Assembly: GCA_027625915.1 (NCBI GenBank)
Contig: JANTQA010000016.1
Span: forward strand, 2,609,001-2,673,000
Reading direction: 5' to 3'
Length of the DNA: 64,000 nt
From: Anaeramoeba flamelloides
Lineage: Eukaryota; Metamonada; Anaeramoebidae
A program made the position numbers and the translations under genes. Below are positions 11,871 to 23,628 of the stretch, in pieces. Within the stretch, counting starts at the first letter, position 1, and each line of letters begins with the position of its first letter. Under the pieces are notes generated by a model, which made no database searches, was not told where the DNA came from, and saw only the letters and a program-made list of their open reading frames with translations.

Positions 11871-14554
11871 GTCTATTAAAACCTTTGAACATTTTTAAAT
11901 GGAATATTTTTGTAAAAATAATGATATTTTTTGGAGTAACACAAAAAAAAATAATATAAAAATTATGGCATATTTTTTTTTATTTCACAACAACATTTAT
12001 TTTTTTTTTAAAATTATGAATTTATAGAAAGAAAAAGATTAAAATCAATAACTCTGAATTTAAAAGTATATATAGTAATTAATTTCAAAAAACTTACAAT
12101 TTCTAAAACACTTTTTGGATTTATTATTTTCTTAAAAACAATTTAAAGTTCTCAAAAAAACGAACTCATATTAATTTGTTTAACTTCAAAAAATTTCATT
12201 AATTTGATATTTTATCTTGATTAAATCATCAATTTTTACTCTTTTTAAGTTTGAAGAAACATATGTCAAGTATTTGAAATAATCCATGTTTTTAAATTTT
12301 AATATTTTTAAATAATATAAAATGTTTTTATTGTTGTTTTATTGAAATAATTGTTGTTTTTGATAATATTATTTGTAGGTATTTCAAAATATTGTGTTTT
12401 TTTTTTAATTTAGGTTTAGAGTTACTATTATGTTTTTATATAAGGTCTAATTTGATTTTTTCTTTTTTTAGGATATTTTTTTAATGTTAGGTAGGGAAAT
12501 TCTTTTAGAAAAAAGAGTTCTTCAAACTTTAATAATGAAATTTTACCAAATTTTGATTTTATATATATATATATCGGTTTTTTTTTCAGATTTTTTCAAA
12601 AAGTTCATTGTTTACGATAGTAATCATCACCGTATGTATTCAATTAACAGTTCAAGTGAATTATAAAACACAAAATAAAAAATTAATACAATACTTGATT
12701 AAAAAATAAACACTTCTTTATCCCCAATAACCCATACTTTGGAAACTGTTTTTATACTTAATAAAAAAAAATAAAATGAGGCAATTAAAAATTTGGAAAA
12801 ATAATTTGGAAAAATAATTTTTTTTTCAGATTAAATATATAATGAAGTTATAATAATTATTGTTTTTGAAACAAGGATTTATTTCCAATATGCTTTTCAA
12901 AATATTTTTTTGTCAAAGTTGAATAATTTTATTTTTCTAAACAAAGAAAAGAAATATTTGAACTTTTTTAATTGTTAAATTTTCATTTTTTTGTTCTAAT
13001 CCTATTAAAAAAAACATTCAACAAGATTTTGAATTTGAAACTTAATAGAAATTGAAAATTCAAAAAAAAAGAAATTATTAAAAGATATAATAAATAAATA
13101 AATAAATAAATAAAAATGAAGGGTTAAACATAATAATTTTTTTTTTATCAAAATATCTCATTGAGTAAGGGTTTTTCGTTATCTTTTATAATAAAGTTTA
13201 ATAATTTGTTTAAAAAATTGACTTTTTTTGAGATCTCTTAAATATTATTTGGAATTTGATAAAAAATTAGTTATAAATTGTGTTTGTTGATTTTATTTAA
13301 ATAATGTCATGAATTACTAATACAAGTTAATTTGAATCTTTTTTAAATTGATCTTACTTTGAGTTTTCATTAAGGTTTCCAATTAATAATAATTTGTGAA
13401 ATTTTTTCATCTTTTTCTCTTTTTTTTCCTTAATAGTTATCAGAGGTCTATTATTGAATTTCCAATTTGGTTAAATTTCAAAATGGGGAAATTGAATTTT
13501 TTTCAAGTTTTTGAAGAGTTTCTTGATTATTTTCATCGGTATGGAAGTTTTTAATCGTGTTGAATGATTGTATGAAGAAAAATCAAAATAATTATGTTGT
13601 GATTAGTAGTATTTTATTACTAAATTTGTAGATAAACCAAAATTTTGAAATCATCAATACAAAATATTTGTAAAAATTTTTTGAAAAATTAAATTTTAAC
13701 CACCAAAGTTAAATGAAAAATTGTTTTTATCCCATTAAAACAAGTAAAAAAAGGTTAGAATAGTCTCTGACTAATTATTAGCTTTATAAAATCCGAGCGG
13801 AAATTTCTCAGAAATAATCTAACATACCATTCTAACAACACAAGCCAAACCTATCCTAACATACCACACATATCATAGGGTTCCGAAAAAATGGTTTTAA
13901 AATACCTACATCCAATATATTTCAATGGAATTGATTATTTTGAAATAAATGAGAATAGAACCAATTTTGAAATTTTACCAAATTTGAAAAGTAATTATTT
14001 CCCCGCGAGAAGATCTACAAAAATGGAAATTGAATTAAAAACTTTTTTAAATTGTTTTGAGTTTATTATTATTTTCTTTCTCTCAATTGATCATTAATCC
14101 CATAAAAAAAACAATTTTTCAGATAACTTTTATTGTTTACTCATCATTTGCTATGGTATGAATTATTCCCAAGTCTACTTCGTAGGCTATTTAAACTTTC
14201 AGATTGTCTTATTGTAATGTTCAAAATAATTACTCTAAATTCTAATTAGTTTCATTTCATTTTCTTGTTTCCTTACTTGTTCTATCATCAGAACAATTAA
14301 TGTAAATGAAAGATCTCATTTTCTATTAAGAGCCAACTTTTTTTTCGGGCAATAATCGTAAACACGTTTTAAGTTTTTAACTAAAATTATTACAATAAAG
14401 TATCTGAAATAAAAGAATCAGAAATTAAAATCTTAGCCCAATGATAATTCAAATAATAATATTCATCAATCGAAAAACCAACAAAAATTATCATTTTTCA
14501 AAGGATCTAACTTTATTAAAAATGCCAACTGTAAAAAATTGATGTTTTTTACTA
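11871..14554. other. Gene-free AT-rich stretch
   Basis: No recognisable coding sequence. A partial copy of repeat R5 lies at about 13330-13480. A 68-codon frame at 13891-14097 begins with ATG and has a fairly balanced amino-acid make-up (it includes the stretch YFPARRSTKMEIELKTF), so it might be a small exon, but I recognise nothing in it. Short exon-like segments bounded by pyrimidine-rich tracts and AG occur near 12480 and 12590 without supporting homology. Confidence 0.5.
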
Positions 14555-14746
14555 CTGTCAGTTTCACTTTTAAGACACAAACTTTGAACGAAATTTAAGG
14601 TACCAAAAAATCTCAAATTAAAGCACATTTTTGAATTCTTTTTACAGAAATTATTTGGCAAGAATTTGAATATTTTGTGCCTTAATTTGAGTTTTTTTTG
14701 TCTTAAATTTGTTTGAAAGTTTGTACCTTGTAGGTGGAACTGACTG
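14555..14746. mobile_element. Mariner-type MITE, copy A (192 bp)
   Basis: Left terminus CTGTCAGTTTCAC and right terminus GTGGAACTGACTG pair as inverted repeats. Pairing extends inward about 75 bases through a block related to AAATTTAAGGCAC and one related to CTCAAATTAAGGCACA. TA dinucleotides border both ends (14553-14554 and 14747-14748). A related copy sits at 44153-44349. A CAGT-like terminus with a TA target is typical of Tc1/mariner elements. No transposase is encoded. Confidence 0.8.
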
Positions 14747-15229
14747 TATTCAAAAATTGGAGACAATTCGAGTTTTTTATTTGAGTTCTCGAGCAATCCA
14801 AAAAGTGTTTCACAATTCTTGAACTTTAATCAATAAAACTATTTATTGTAGTCACCACAGCTACAACGGAGGTTGTTTGTTCAGGTCAGGAGACTTTTTC
14901 AAAGAATTTTGGTCTTTGAAAAAATTTTCTTTTTCACAAATAGAAAATCAAAAAAGGAAAAAAAAAAAAAAAAAAAAAAAAGAAAAAAGAAAAAAGGTAA
15001 AAGATGTTTGGTTGTTTTTTCTGTTTAAAAAAAAAGAAAAATAATTTAAAAAAAAAACAAAAAGTGATGATTAAAATTTGGTTTGTTGAACAATTAAAGT
15101 TCTTCAAAAAGGTTAAACGAACATTTTAAATTTTTTTTTTTCTTCTTTAGTTCCAGGTTTCGTGTAAAAAAATTTTTTTTTTGTTTTATTGTTTTTGGGT
15201 GGTGCAAAAAGTAATAATTAAAAAACTGT

Positions 15230-15700
15230 TTAGAGTACACGTTTTCTTTTTTCAGACATAACTCTCATGATACAACCAAGCCCAGCAACTTCAGAAAGAG
15301 CGCCATGCCATTTAAGAAGTTTTAAAGAATTGTCACAGTTTTCAAGTCCTTTATAAATATATCTCATCAAGGCATCTTGTTGATCTGTATCTAAGTTATT
15401 ACAGGTGTCTTTCATTTTATTATCAGCAGTGTCTGATAAACTATTAATTACTTGCTCATAAATTCTTTGCTATTTTTGACAAAGGTTTTTCAAAAAAATA
15501 AAAAAAAAAAACAAAATTTGTTTTTTTTTGTTTTGTTTTGTTTTCATTTGTTTTGTTTTGTTTTCATTTGTTTTGTTTGGGGGACAAAAAACCATAAGGA
15601 TAAAAATTTCAAGAGCTATATTTTAAAAGAAGAAATAAATACTTTTTTCTTGTGGTTGTTCTTCATAAGGTGGATTTTCAAGAAATTGGGAAAGAGACAT
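15230..15700 (-). CDS. ARPC5: Arp2/3 complex subunit 5 (p16-Arc)
   Basis: The last exon (15230-15469, 79 codons plus stop, after an acceptor reading AATAG) matches the C-terminal half of ARPC5. It has LMRYIYKGLE, then LLKWHGAL, then GLGCIMRVMSEKRKRVL, compared with the family's LMKYIYKG, LLQWHEKAL and GSIVRVLTARKTV. ARPC5 bridges subunits of the actin-nucleating Arp2/3 complex. The upstream exon 15643-15700 (MSLSQFLENPPYEEQPQEK) fits the family's ALKNPP region. Joining them directly leaves the frame one base off. Either a 23-base mini-exon (15593-15615, with AG and GT borders and a 27-base intron beside it) corrects this, or the A6 run at the donor carries one A too many. The N-terminal acidic tail of the family was not found. 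The last exon is secure; the upstream structure is tentative. Confidence 0.8.
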
Positions 15701-18700
15701 TTCAAAAGATTTTAATTTTTAAATAAAAAATTCAAAAAATGAAATTATTCGAATAAAGAATTGTAATTAATTGATAATTATTATTGTTTTTGAAGTGTTT
15801 GAGATCATTTTTTGTTTTCATAAACCTAAAATTGCTTTTTTTTCCATTTAATATTCAATTCAAGGATCGTGTATTTGAATACTTTATCGAGAATACTGTT
15901 AAATTCTCTAAAAATTTCAAAAAAAATTTAAGTTCAATTTCCATTTTAATAAATCTTAGAACTGTTTCTTATCAAACAGTCCACTACAAAGAATATCTTG
16001 AAGATCAACTAATTTTACAGAGTTTCTTAACATTTGACTTTATAAAATGCTTTATTAAAAGTTTGAGCATAAAAATTTCAAAAAGGAATTTCAAGTAAAA
16101 ATTTAAAAACACCAATTACAATTTATCAGTGCACTACAACTTTTTACCCCCTAATAATAGAAATAACATTCGGTTCAAAAAATGACAAAAAAAAAAATTT
16201 AATAAAGGTTTTTGATTGGGAACCTTAATAGAACCTGAAAATGAAAAAAAAATCAATTAAAAGAAGAAACAAATTAACTTTAAATAATAATCCATGATAT
16301 TATTTCCAATCAAAACAATTAAAAACCATTTAAAAATAAGTTCCTTTTCAAAATCCAAATCTTGAGAGTGGTTTTGGAGATCGTAAAAAAACAGTCAATT
16401 TTGTGAACAAATTTTTATAATTGATCAATCAAAAAAAAATGTTATACAAAATATAGTATTAAAAAAATTTTTATTGTGTTGAAACTTCATTTTGTCTTTA
16501 ATTAATTTATTTTTTCTTTTATTCAGAGATCTTGCTTTGAATTTTCAGTAAATTTCGGAATTAAAAACTATTTTTTACTTTTTTTTCGGCAACTATTAAA
16601 ACATTTTTGTGAATTTCCCAGAATTTCTGAACTCATTCAAAACAAACTTTCATAACTCGCCTTATAATTAGTAAACGATAAAGAAAATTAAGATTCTTTA
16701 CTGGTATTTGAATAAAAAATGGAAAAAATTTATCAAGAAATTAAAAAATTATTAATTGATCTTATCTGTAAAATTTGATACAATTACTTGTTCTTTACTT
16801 GATTTTATTTTTAATTCTTTATGAAAAAAATTATTTGAAAATACCTATATTAACAAATAACTGTTTATTTCGAATGAATTTCCAAAATGAATTTAAATAT
16901 CCTATTTTCATTTATGTCATCTAATTTTGGTTTGGGTTCAGAAAATAGGATTTTTTTCAAAATTTTTCCTAGAAATAAATATTTATTGGACAAAATCTTT
17001 GATTTTATAATTATTTATCTCTCACATTTATATGAAACATCAAAATAATTCTGAATCTGAAAAAAAATTTTTCTTGAATTTTTCGATTATTTTGGTTTGA
17101 ATTTTTTTTTTTTTTTTTTTCATGTTGAGAATTTAACCCTTTTAATTTAATCTTTTAAACAAGATTCTTTACTTTATCTTTGGTTATTAAAAATATTTGA
17201 AAAAAGAATTTTTTATCTTTCAAGTTGTAAAAAAATATTTAGTAAAACAATAATAAAATATAATGGGGCTAAAATTTCAATACAAGGATTAATTTGTTCT
17301 AATTTAAATTAAAAAAGTTAAAGAAGAAAAATATCTTAAAAAATTTACTTCACATTGTAAAAAATTACCTATTTTTCATAGCATAAAACCCAAGTCTCAA
17401 ATTAAAAGCATTATTTTTTTTTTCTTCTCGTTTTGATATATGATGAAAATAGGTAACCACACTATTATTTCTACCGTGTTATATGTCTATTGAATGTAAA
17501 CTCCTTGATGAATTGAGTTAATTTTAAACAATGAATTGAATTTGAATAATATTTTTTCGGACTTTTTTTATGATTTCTCCATATTGTTGTTTTTATTATA
17601 AACAAACTTTGTCTTTAAAATATTTACTCTTTTTTGTTATTATAACTAATGGATTATTGTAATTATTTTTTAAATTTCTATTTTAATGGTTGAAATTTAA
17701 AATACCAATATCATGTTTAGTTATTGTTTATTATCAGTTTATGTGACAATTTAATATGTAAACTTTCTAGAAAAAAAAGTGCTGATTTTCATTTTGATAC
17801 ACATGTTTACCCAAGTCTTTACAGATTATTTTACATTTTGTAATCATTTTTTTTTTTCATTCTTGCTTCCAAGAAATTTCTTTTGTGAGGTGATCTTTCT
17901 TGTTAGATCTCAAATAAAAGAAAATGTTTATTTAAAATGTATACCTTCAGAGGTCTATTTTTTTGGTTAATTTTTGATTAATTTCAGACATTCCTATATA
18001 AAAATTCCTCGATCTAAAAAATTATTTAATAAAAATCAAAATTTAATTAAAAAAATTGAGAAAAAAAAAAGATTCTACTGGGAAACGCTTTGGTTCTTTT
18101 TACAAATAGAACAACGAAGTCTATTTTGGTTTCAAGGTTTCGATATTGGTTTAACTCAAAAAATCTTTTTTGGGTAAAGTTGACCCAATTATCATACTTA
18201 TAAGAGAAACAATATACATGCTTACTTAATAGAAATTCTCTACCAATTTTAAAAGAGATGTAATAAAAATTTTATAATTGGTCACATATAGTATCTGTTT
18301 AATTCTGATTAACCTCAAAATTCAAATTAAGTAATTTAATCGACTGGTCTCGATTCTTTTAAAATTCTTGAATAATATGAAAAAATTTTGATAAAATTTA
18401 ATATTGGATTTTATAACAAAAAATTCTTTTATTAAATTAAAAGAATAAAAATCACAGAACTTTTAGTTCTTCAGAATATTAATTTTAAAGTCATTTTTTT
18501 TATAAAAATAATCCCATTCTCCAATCTCAAAAAATCCAATTATTTTTATTCTTAGATATCTGAAATAATTCTTTTCTTATTTACGAAGTTAATTTCATCT
18601 CATTAGAAATCATTTTGAGTCATATTTAAACAAAGTTCTTTTCAATTGACTAACCCTAACTCTTCGTTAAAAAAACAAAAAAATTTGTTGAAAGATAAAA

Positions 18701-19091
18701 TAATCCTAAAGAAAAATAACTTTTTCAAAGAAAGACTTTATAATGAACTCCAAAACTCACACCCAACAACAACTATAACAACAAACCTCTTTAAATCTTA
18801 CTTTTCTTTTTATTATTTCCAAGATAAGAGGTGTTATTACTTCATGAAGAAACACTCAAAATCGATAATTAGAGAATAACTTTGTTTGGCTGATAAAAAA
18901 AAAAGTCACTACTTTAATGATCAAACTCATTAAAGAGAAGAAACTCACACAAACATTCGTCTCTTAACAAAAAAAAAAACAAACTATTTCGAAACAGAGG
19001 AAAACTGAATACAAAATTTGAATCTAGGCATTTTAATTCATTTTTTTAAAAAGAAATTGGATTTTTGTTTCAATTAACAAATTTTAAAGTG
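15701..19091. other. Gene-free AT-rich stretch between ARPC5 and pICln
   Basis: Contains repeat R5 copy A (about 16255-16605) and a partial relative of the 10.5-kb MITE terminus near 16704. Frames of 60-104 codons occur at 15784-16098, 17779-18177 (one frame broken by a single stop) and 18646-18879. They are Phe/Lys/Ile-rich and match no family I know, so I do not call them genes. Confidence 0.5.
16255..16605 (+). repeat. Dispersed repeat R5, copy A
   Basis: Aligns with 41635-41975. Shared blocks in order: 'ccatgatattatttccaatca', 'agtggttttggagat', 'ttattgtgttgaaa', 'attaatttattttttctttta' and 'gaattttcagtaa...tt.cggaattaaaaac'. A third, partial copy lies at about 13330-13480. No ends defined and no coding capacity. 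Confidence 0.65.
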
Positions 19092-19673
19092 ATGGTTATT
19101 TTACTTCCAGAAATTAAAGACAAAAAGCCTGTTTTGTTGCTTGAAGAAACAATTCTGCTTGAACTAGATCAAATTGAAATGTACATTGTTGATGCAAGTT
19201 ATAGTAGTGGAACACTTTATGTTACATCCCGCCGTGTTATCTGGATCTCTGATTCAAATAAGGGATCGTATAGTATTAGCTGTCGATCGATTGTAATTCA
19301 TGGCGTTTCTCGCCCTGACGAAAATGAAAAATCAAGCTTCCCATCCTGTATTGTATGCCAAATCGAGAACGAAAGTGAGCTTGAGCCATTTTGTTCAATT
19401 GAAAACAATTACGTTACTGTTCGCTTCATTCCAACAAATGAAGATTCACTTCAAGAAATGTATAAAGCATTTTCAAAAGCAGCCGAATTAAACCCTGATC
19501 CTAAAAACCGTGAAGACGAATCGTCTTTATCAGATAACGAATATGAAAACGAAAACGAAAATGATGAGCAGCAAGTAATGTTACCAAAAGATGCCTTTGA
19601 AAATTTCATGAAAAAATTAGAGGTTAATGGCCAATTTGAAGATCCCGAAGAAGAGGATGATGAAAAAAATTAA
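19092..19673 (+). CDS. CLNS1A: pICln-type methylosome subunit (nucleotide-sensitive chloride channel family)
   Basis: A 193-residue protein from the ATG at 19092. The PH-like fold shows as the strand GTLYVTSRRVIWISD (family GTLYIAESRLSWLDG), a second strand set with VIHGVSR, and VTVRFIPTNEDSLQEMYKAF (family FRFVPSDKSALEAMF), followed by LNPDP. An acidic tail ends with GQFEDPEEEDDE, like the family's GQFEDADVDH ending. pICln binds Sm proteins and presents them to the PRMT5 methylosome during snRNP assembly. The ion-channel name is historical. No intron is evident. The in-frame codons upstream of the ATG have no conserved sequence. The human symbol is given for the family only. Confidence 0.88.
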   Translation: MVILLPEIKDKKPVLLLEETILLELDQIEMYIVDASYSSGTLYVTSRRVIWISDSNKGSYSISCRSIVIHGVSRPDENEKSSFPSCIVCQIENESELEPFCSIENNYVTVRFIPTNEDSLQEMYKAFSKAAELNPDPKNREDESSLSDNEYENENENDEQQVMLPKDAFENFMKKLEVNGQFEDPEEEDDEKN

Positions 19674-20639
19674 AAATAAATCTCTTGAGGATGAATAGGA
19701 TAATCCTTGACTTTTTGAGGATGTAGAATATCTTCTTTTTCCAAATTCTTTTTTCTTTTTTTTAATTGTTTATTTGTTGCATTATTGGCTTATCGTTCAG
19801 TGGTGCTCTTGTGGTTAGTTTCGTAAAATTAAGGAACATGCTCTATTATATTAAGTATTTCAGTTTTATTAATAAGAGGAAGAACAACTATCCAATCGTT
19901 GACTCAAAGAAGCCTATATTTATTTTTAAGGAAATAGATACTTTAATTTCAATTTGCAAAATAAAAATTTTGCTTTTTTTTTTTCTTGAATTGAAAGAAT
20001 CCTCGGAATTTTAATGAAAGAACGAAATAAACTCAAAGGGTCCACGAAAGTCCTCTTATAACATTAAAAACAGAGATAACACATCTTTTTCATCGATTAT
20101 TCATTCCAAAAATCTTGAAAATAAGAAATTTTGAGACTATTTGAGTAAAATGCAATCCTTCCAATTTGTAAGTAAAATTATTTTTTCAAAAATCCAAATT
20201 GTTTTTTTGAAACTAAATCCCTATAGTCATGTAATCTCGCATTTAATAATTTAAATACAAATCCTAAAAGTTGTTTATTTATTGAGATAAGCCTATAATT
20301 AACTGGGATCACCTCCAGATTTATATAAAAATAATAGATTTCAATTTTTTCATCACCACAATATTTTCCAATATTTTAGAAATTATCAAAAATTGATTTT
20401 AAGATAAAATAATTTTAAGACTCTATGATTTTTCGAACTTTTAAAAGTCAAAAAGAATTTTCTTTTTGTTATCTTTAGAGTTTTTGTATATTTTAATTAA
20501 CACATATATAATTAGATGCAATTTTCATATGAATAAGGAAAATGTTACGAATTTTTTTTTTTATTTTTTAATGACCAAACACAATACATATAATAATTAT
20601 AAATAAAAACAACTAAAAATTGAAAATCGAATTTTCTGT

Positions 20640-20830
20640 GCACCGATAATGGATTAGCACTAGAAAACCGATAAATGAAGAATATGAAATTTTCCAATAT
20701 ATTCTATAAACGCCGTGAGTTCAATTCCAACCTAACCAGGTCTTTTTTGATTGTTTGCCATTTTCTCAAAAAGCCAATAAGAACTTTGTTTAATTAAAAA
20801 TTGGGATTATGTTTCATAAAACAATCAATT
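20640..20830 (+). repeat. Possible tRNA-derived SINE, copy A
   Basis: A TTAGCACTAG box followed about 55 bases later by GAGTTCAATTCC resembles the A and B boxes of RNA polymerase III promoters. The following body (tttttgattgtttgccattt, ctcaaaaag) recurs at about 37085-37115, where it is also preceded by a GTTCAATC box. This could be a tRNA-headed SINE. The tRNA fold itself is poor, so the call is tentative. Confidence 0.35.
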
Positions 20831-21139
20831 TTTCAAAGAAATTCTTATATAGAATTAAATTGTAAAACAGTGGTATATGTACTCAATTTTGAAATATTTT
20901 TTTTTTTTTTTTTTTTTTGTTCATTTCAAAACAAAAACCAAATCGAAAAAAAATAGATTTATTATTTTAATCAAAATTAAATTGAAATTCTCTTATAACT
21001 CAAATTTATGCATTTTCTATTCCGCATATATAATATGTATTTGAAATAATTAGTAAAAGTGATTTTTTTTGATTGTATGGAATTTACTATTCATGCGAAA
21101 TAGACTTGAAGATTTTTAACACACTGGTAATTTATCTAC

Positions 21140-21680
21140 ACTCTAATTCAAATTTTTTGACACACCAAAATTCAATTTTTGAAAAATAAAAAAAGATCTT
21201 CTTTAATCAATTCTAGAAGAAATACCAAATTCGAACCATTCACAATTGGAATATTAGTAATTGTTTATAAATTAAAATACACTTAACAAAAAATATATAA
21301 TTATCAATTCTAATAAATTGTCAGTGTGTTAAAAATTTTATGATCTTTAAACAAAAGAAATGCATTGCTAAATTTGAAAAAATTCTATTAGGATTATTGA
21401 TCGATCAAAAGGTAAAATACCATCAACAAATTTTATTTTAGTTCTTTTTATTTGGAACAACCCAAACCAACCTAATATCAATCACTGATAAAAATTTTGA
21501 TCGAACCAAACAAGTTATGTAATTGAAACAAGAAATTGAAAACAAAAAAATAAAAGATGAAAAAATGATTTTCAAATTTTTCAAAAATTAAAATTATTTC
21601 CAATTTGAATGAAATTGTATTATTTTGATTGTTTTATGTTTTAACTTTATGGAAAATTTTGGAATTTTAAATTAGTTTGA
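21140..21680 (+). repeat. Dispersed repeat R2, copy A, with protein-like conservation
   Basis: Aligns with 35935-36480. Shared landmarks: 'acacaccaaaattc', an inner 'gtgtgttaaaaatttt' that is the inverted counterpart of 'aaaatttttaacacac', then 'attgatcgatcaaa', 'aattttgatcgaac' and 'aaaagatgaaaaaatgattt'. In one frame the two copies share conservative replacements (ILLG-L/I-LIDQ-K/R-V-K/R-Y). This suggests an old coding element, perhaps a transposase fragment, but I cannot name the family. Confidence 0.6.
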
Positions 21681-21754
21681 GGAATTTTGGTTTAAATTAT
21701 CTTCATTGATCAAGTGAAAATTTTCGTTTTTTGGGAAATATTTTAATAAAAAGT

Positions 21755-21905
21755 TCATAATTTTTTGAGATAAATCTTTCAAATTTGATCCCTTGTTTTT
21801 TGAATTTCTATCATTACAATAGAACTTTAAGATTCCAATATCATGTTTAATTAGGGGTTATTGTTTGTTTCTTTGATCCATTAAGGTATGAGTCTTCGAG
21901 AACAA
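21755..21905 (-). repeat. Dispersed repeat R4, inverted copy
   Basis: Its reverse complement shows the same ordered blocks as 40126-40253 (ggatcaaagaaac, ataaccctaattaa-like, tcttaaagttctatt, gggatcaaatttg, atctcaaaaaa). Confidence 0.55.
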
Positions 21906-22293
21906 AAAAAAAAAATTGCTTTTTATTTTGAAATTCAGATTAAACTTTTCTGCACGCTTTATTTTGACAACAGCAATCTCAAATACGTGAAAATATATTT
22001 CTTTTAATTTTAGTTTGGCTCTTGGTTCAACTTTTAAGTCTTTTGGATTGAAATTAAAAAGCCAATAAACTAATATCTTGAATTATATTGAAATATTTTA
22101 TTCTCCCCAAAAGTAAATTTTTTTCAAATGAACCGAAATATAGAATTTTCGGAGAATGTTATATGTACAACCCAAGACTTAAAAATACTTAATTAAAACA
22201 AACTCCTTAAGAACACATTTGGTGTTTCATTTTTTTTCAAACGCCTTAGAAGAAAAAAAATTTTATTTTGACGCAACAACAAATTACCTCTCA

Positions 22294-23628
22294 ATGGATC
22301 AAGATCTTATCAACCAGTTTTCAACAAACAAAACATTAAAACCACTTTTGTCGACAAATTATTCAAGTACAGATTTTATTAAACAAACACTCCAAACGAA
22401 TTCTGTGTTTGCAACATTGGGCGAGCTTTCAAAAGGAAAAGAAATTGTTGAAGAATGTCTCGAACAAGTCATTTCAAAAGAATATATTGATTTGTTTAAG
22501 AGGTTGCTGAGTATTCAGAATTTAGAGAACACAAATTCCGAAGTCCAAAAAGGTGTTAATCTCTTAAACCAAGGTATGACTGACATTTCAAAGCTGTTAA
22601 ATACAGAACACTCTGAATTAACAAATAGCATTGAGAAAAGTAAAAGGCTCATAATGGTCATTGAAATTTTGGAAATCCTCCAAAATTTCGTTGAGCAAAT
22701 AAGAAAACTAAGCAAACAAATGGGGAAAGGAACACGTGAGCTTGTGCTGGCGTCTATTACTTTAAAGCAAATCGAACGATCCTTTTTTCCAAAAAAACAA
22801 AAAGAAGAAAAAGAAAAAGCAGAGATCGACTTAAATTCGGTTCAATATTATGAACAATCAGTATTGCCTGATCTCTCTTCTTTAAGCATTATGAAAAACG
22901 GAAAGCAATGGATCACTAAATTAAGATTAAATATTTTAAAACAAGCAGACATCCTCGTCAGGGAGTCCCTTGAAGAAAACGAAGAAAGCAAATTAGAAAC
23001 TGCTTTTACGATTTACAATAATTTGGGTGTCTTGCAAGAAAGAGTTAAAAAGCAAATTGCTGCCAGATCTGTCTATAGCAGTGAAAAAATTGAAACTACA
23101 CTGAATATGTCGAACGTGAGTCAAATTATTAACACCCAAGGCGAAAGAGAATTAACCAAATTTCTCTGGGGAAGGATCGTGTTGTTAATGGAAATAATCT
23201 ATGCCCAATTCTCTCAAATTTGGTTAGTAAACCACATTTTGTCGACTACCCATGAAACGAACGGCAACCAAAGATCATTATTAGAAATATATCTTTCAAA
23301 TAATTCATCATATTCTTCTTTTTCAAACCAAAATAATACAGAAAAAAATGTAAATCAAATATTGCACGTTTTTTGGAAAAGCTTGGTAAATAAAGTAAAA
23401 GATCGACTAACGCGCGCTTCAAACCAAGCACCACAACTACAATTAGTTATCATTCAAAACTATCCTAAACTAATTACTCTTGTGCATGATACTTTAGAAA
23501 AAATTAATGGCCTAGCGGAAATACAAGGATCGTCCTTAAAAGAAAAAAAGGAACCCTTAGTGGATTCCAAATTATTATTACTTTGTTTTTCTTCTTTTGA
23601 AAATTTATATCTTTCACAACAGAACTAA
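22294..23628 (+). CDS. COG5: Conserved oligomeric Golgi complex subunit 5 (short form)
   Basis: A 444-residue protein from the ATG at 22294. It matches the N-terminal half of COG5: SKEYIDLFKRLLSIQNLEN, a coiled-coil stretch, MVIEILEILQNFVEQIRKLSKQ, GTRELVLASITLKQIE, TAFTIYNNLGVLQERVKKQ and FWKSLVNKVKDRLTRA followed by NYPKLITLVHDTLEKI. The corresponding human blocks (LLRRIIRILNLSKRLQGQL, ALQVFYNLGTLKD, FWNSVTQALSSQF, YPKLLRLYNDLWKRL) line up in the same order. The COG complex tethers vesicles for retrograde traffic within the Golgi. The animal protein has about 400 more residues; budding yeast Cog5 is also short. Sequence after the stop is non-coding in all frames, so the short form is either genuine or a true C-terminal loss. 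Single exon. Confidence 0.88.
   Translation: MDQDLINQFSTNKTLKPLLSTNYSSTDFIKQTLQTNSVFATLGELSKGKEIVEECLEQVISKEYIDLFKRLLSIQNLENTNSEVQKGVNLLNQGMTDISKLLNTEHSELTNSIEKSKRLIMVIEILEILQNFVEQIRKLSKQMGKGTRELVLASITLKQIERSFFPKKQKEEKEKAEIDLNSVQYYEQSVLPDLSSLSIMKNGKQWITKLRLNILKQADILVRESLEENEESKLETAFTIYNNLGVLQERVKKQIAARSVYSSEKIETTLNMSNVSQIINTQGERELTKFLWGRIVLLMEIIYAQFSQIWLVNHILSTTHETNGNQRSLLEIYLSNNSSYSSFSNQNNTEKNVNQILHVFWKSLVNKVKDRLTRASNQAPQLQLVIIQNYPKLITLVHDTLEKINGLAEIQGSSLKEKKEPLVDSKLLLLCFSSFENLYLSQQN

Larger units (their letters stand above)
19674..22293. other. Intergenic stretch with dispersed repeats
   Basis: No gene recognised between pICln and COG5. It holds a tRNA-derived-SINE-like segment (about 20640-20830), repeat R2 copy A (about 21140-21680) and an inverted copy of repeat R4 (about 21755-21905). 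A frame at 19766-20014 is not convincing. Confidence 0.55.

Noticed and set aside
15784-16098. 104-codon frame on the plus strand
   Set aside because: Starts at TTG, is Phe/Leu/Ile/Lys-rich and matches nothing; probably chance in AT-rich DNA or a worn repeat.
17779-18177. Two in-frame open stretches separated by one stop
   Set aside because: A short intron around the stop was considered, but the exon beyond an AG at 17989 does not stay open in the needed frame, and no homology was seen.
20640-20740. Functional tRNA gene
   Set aside because: A and B box-like sequences are present but no acceptor or anticodon stem forms; a SINE-like relic fits better.
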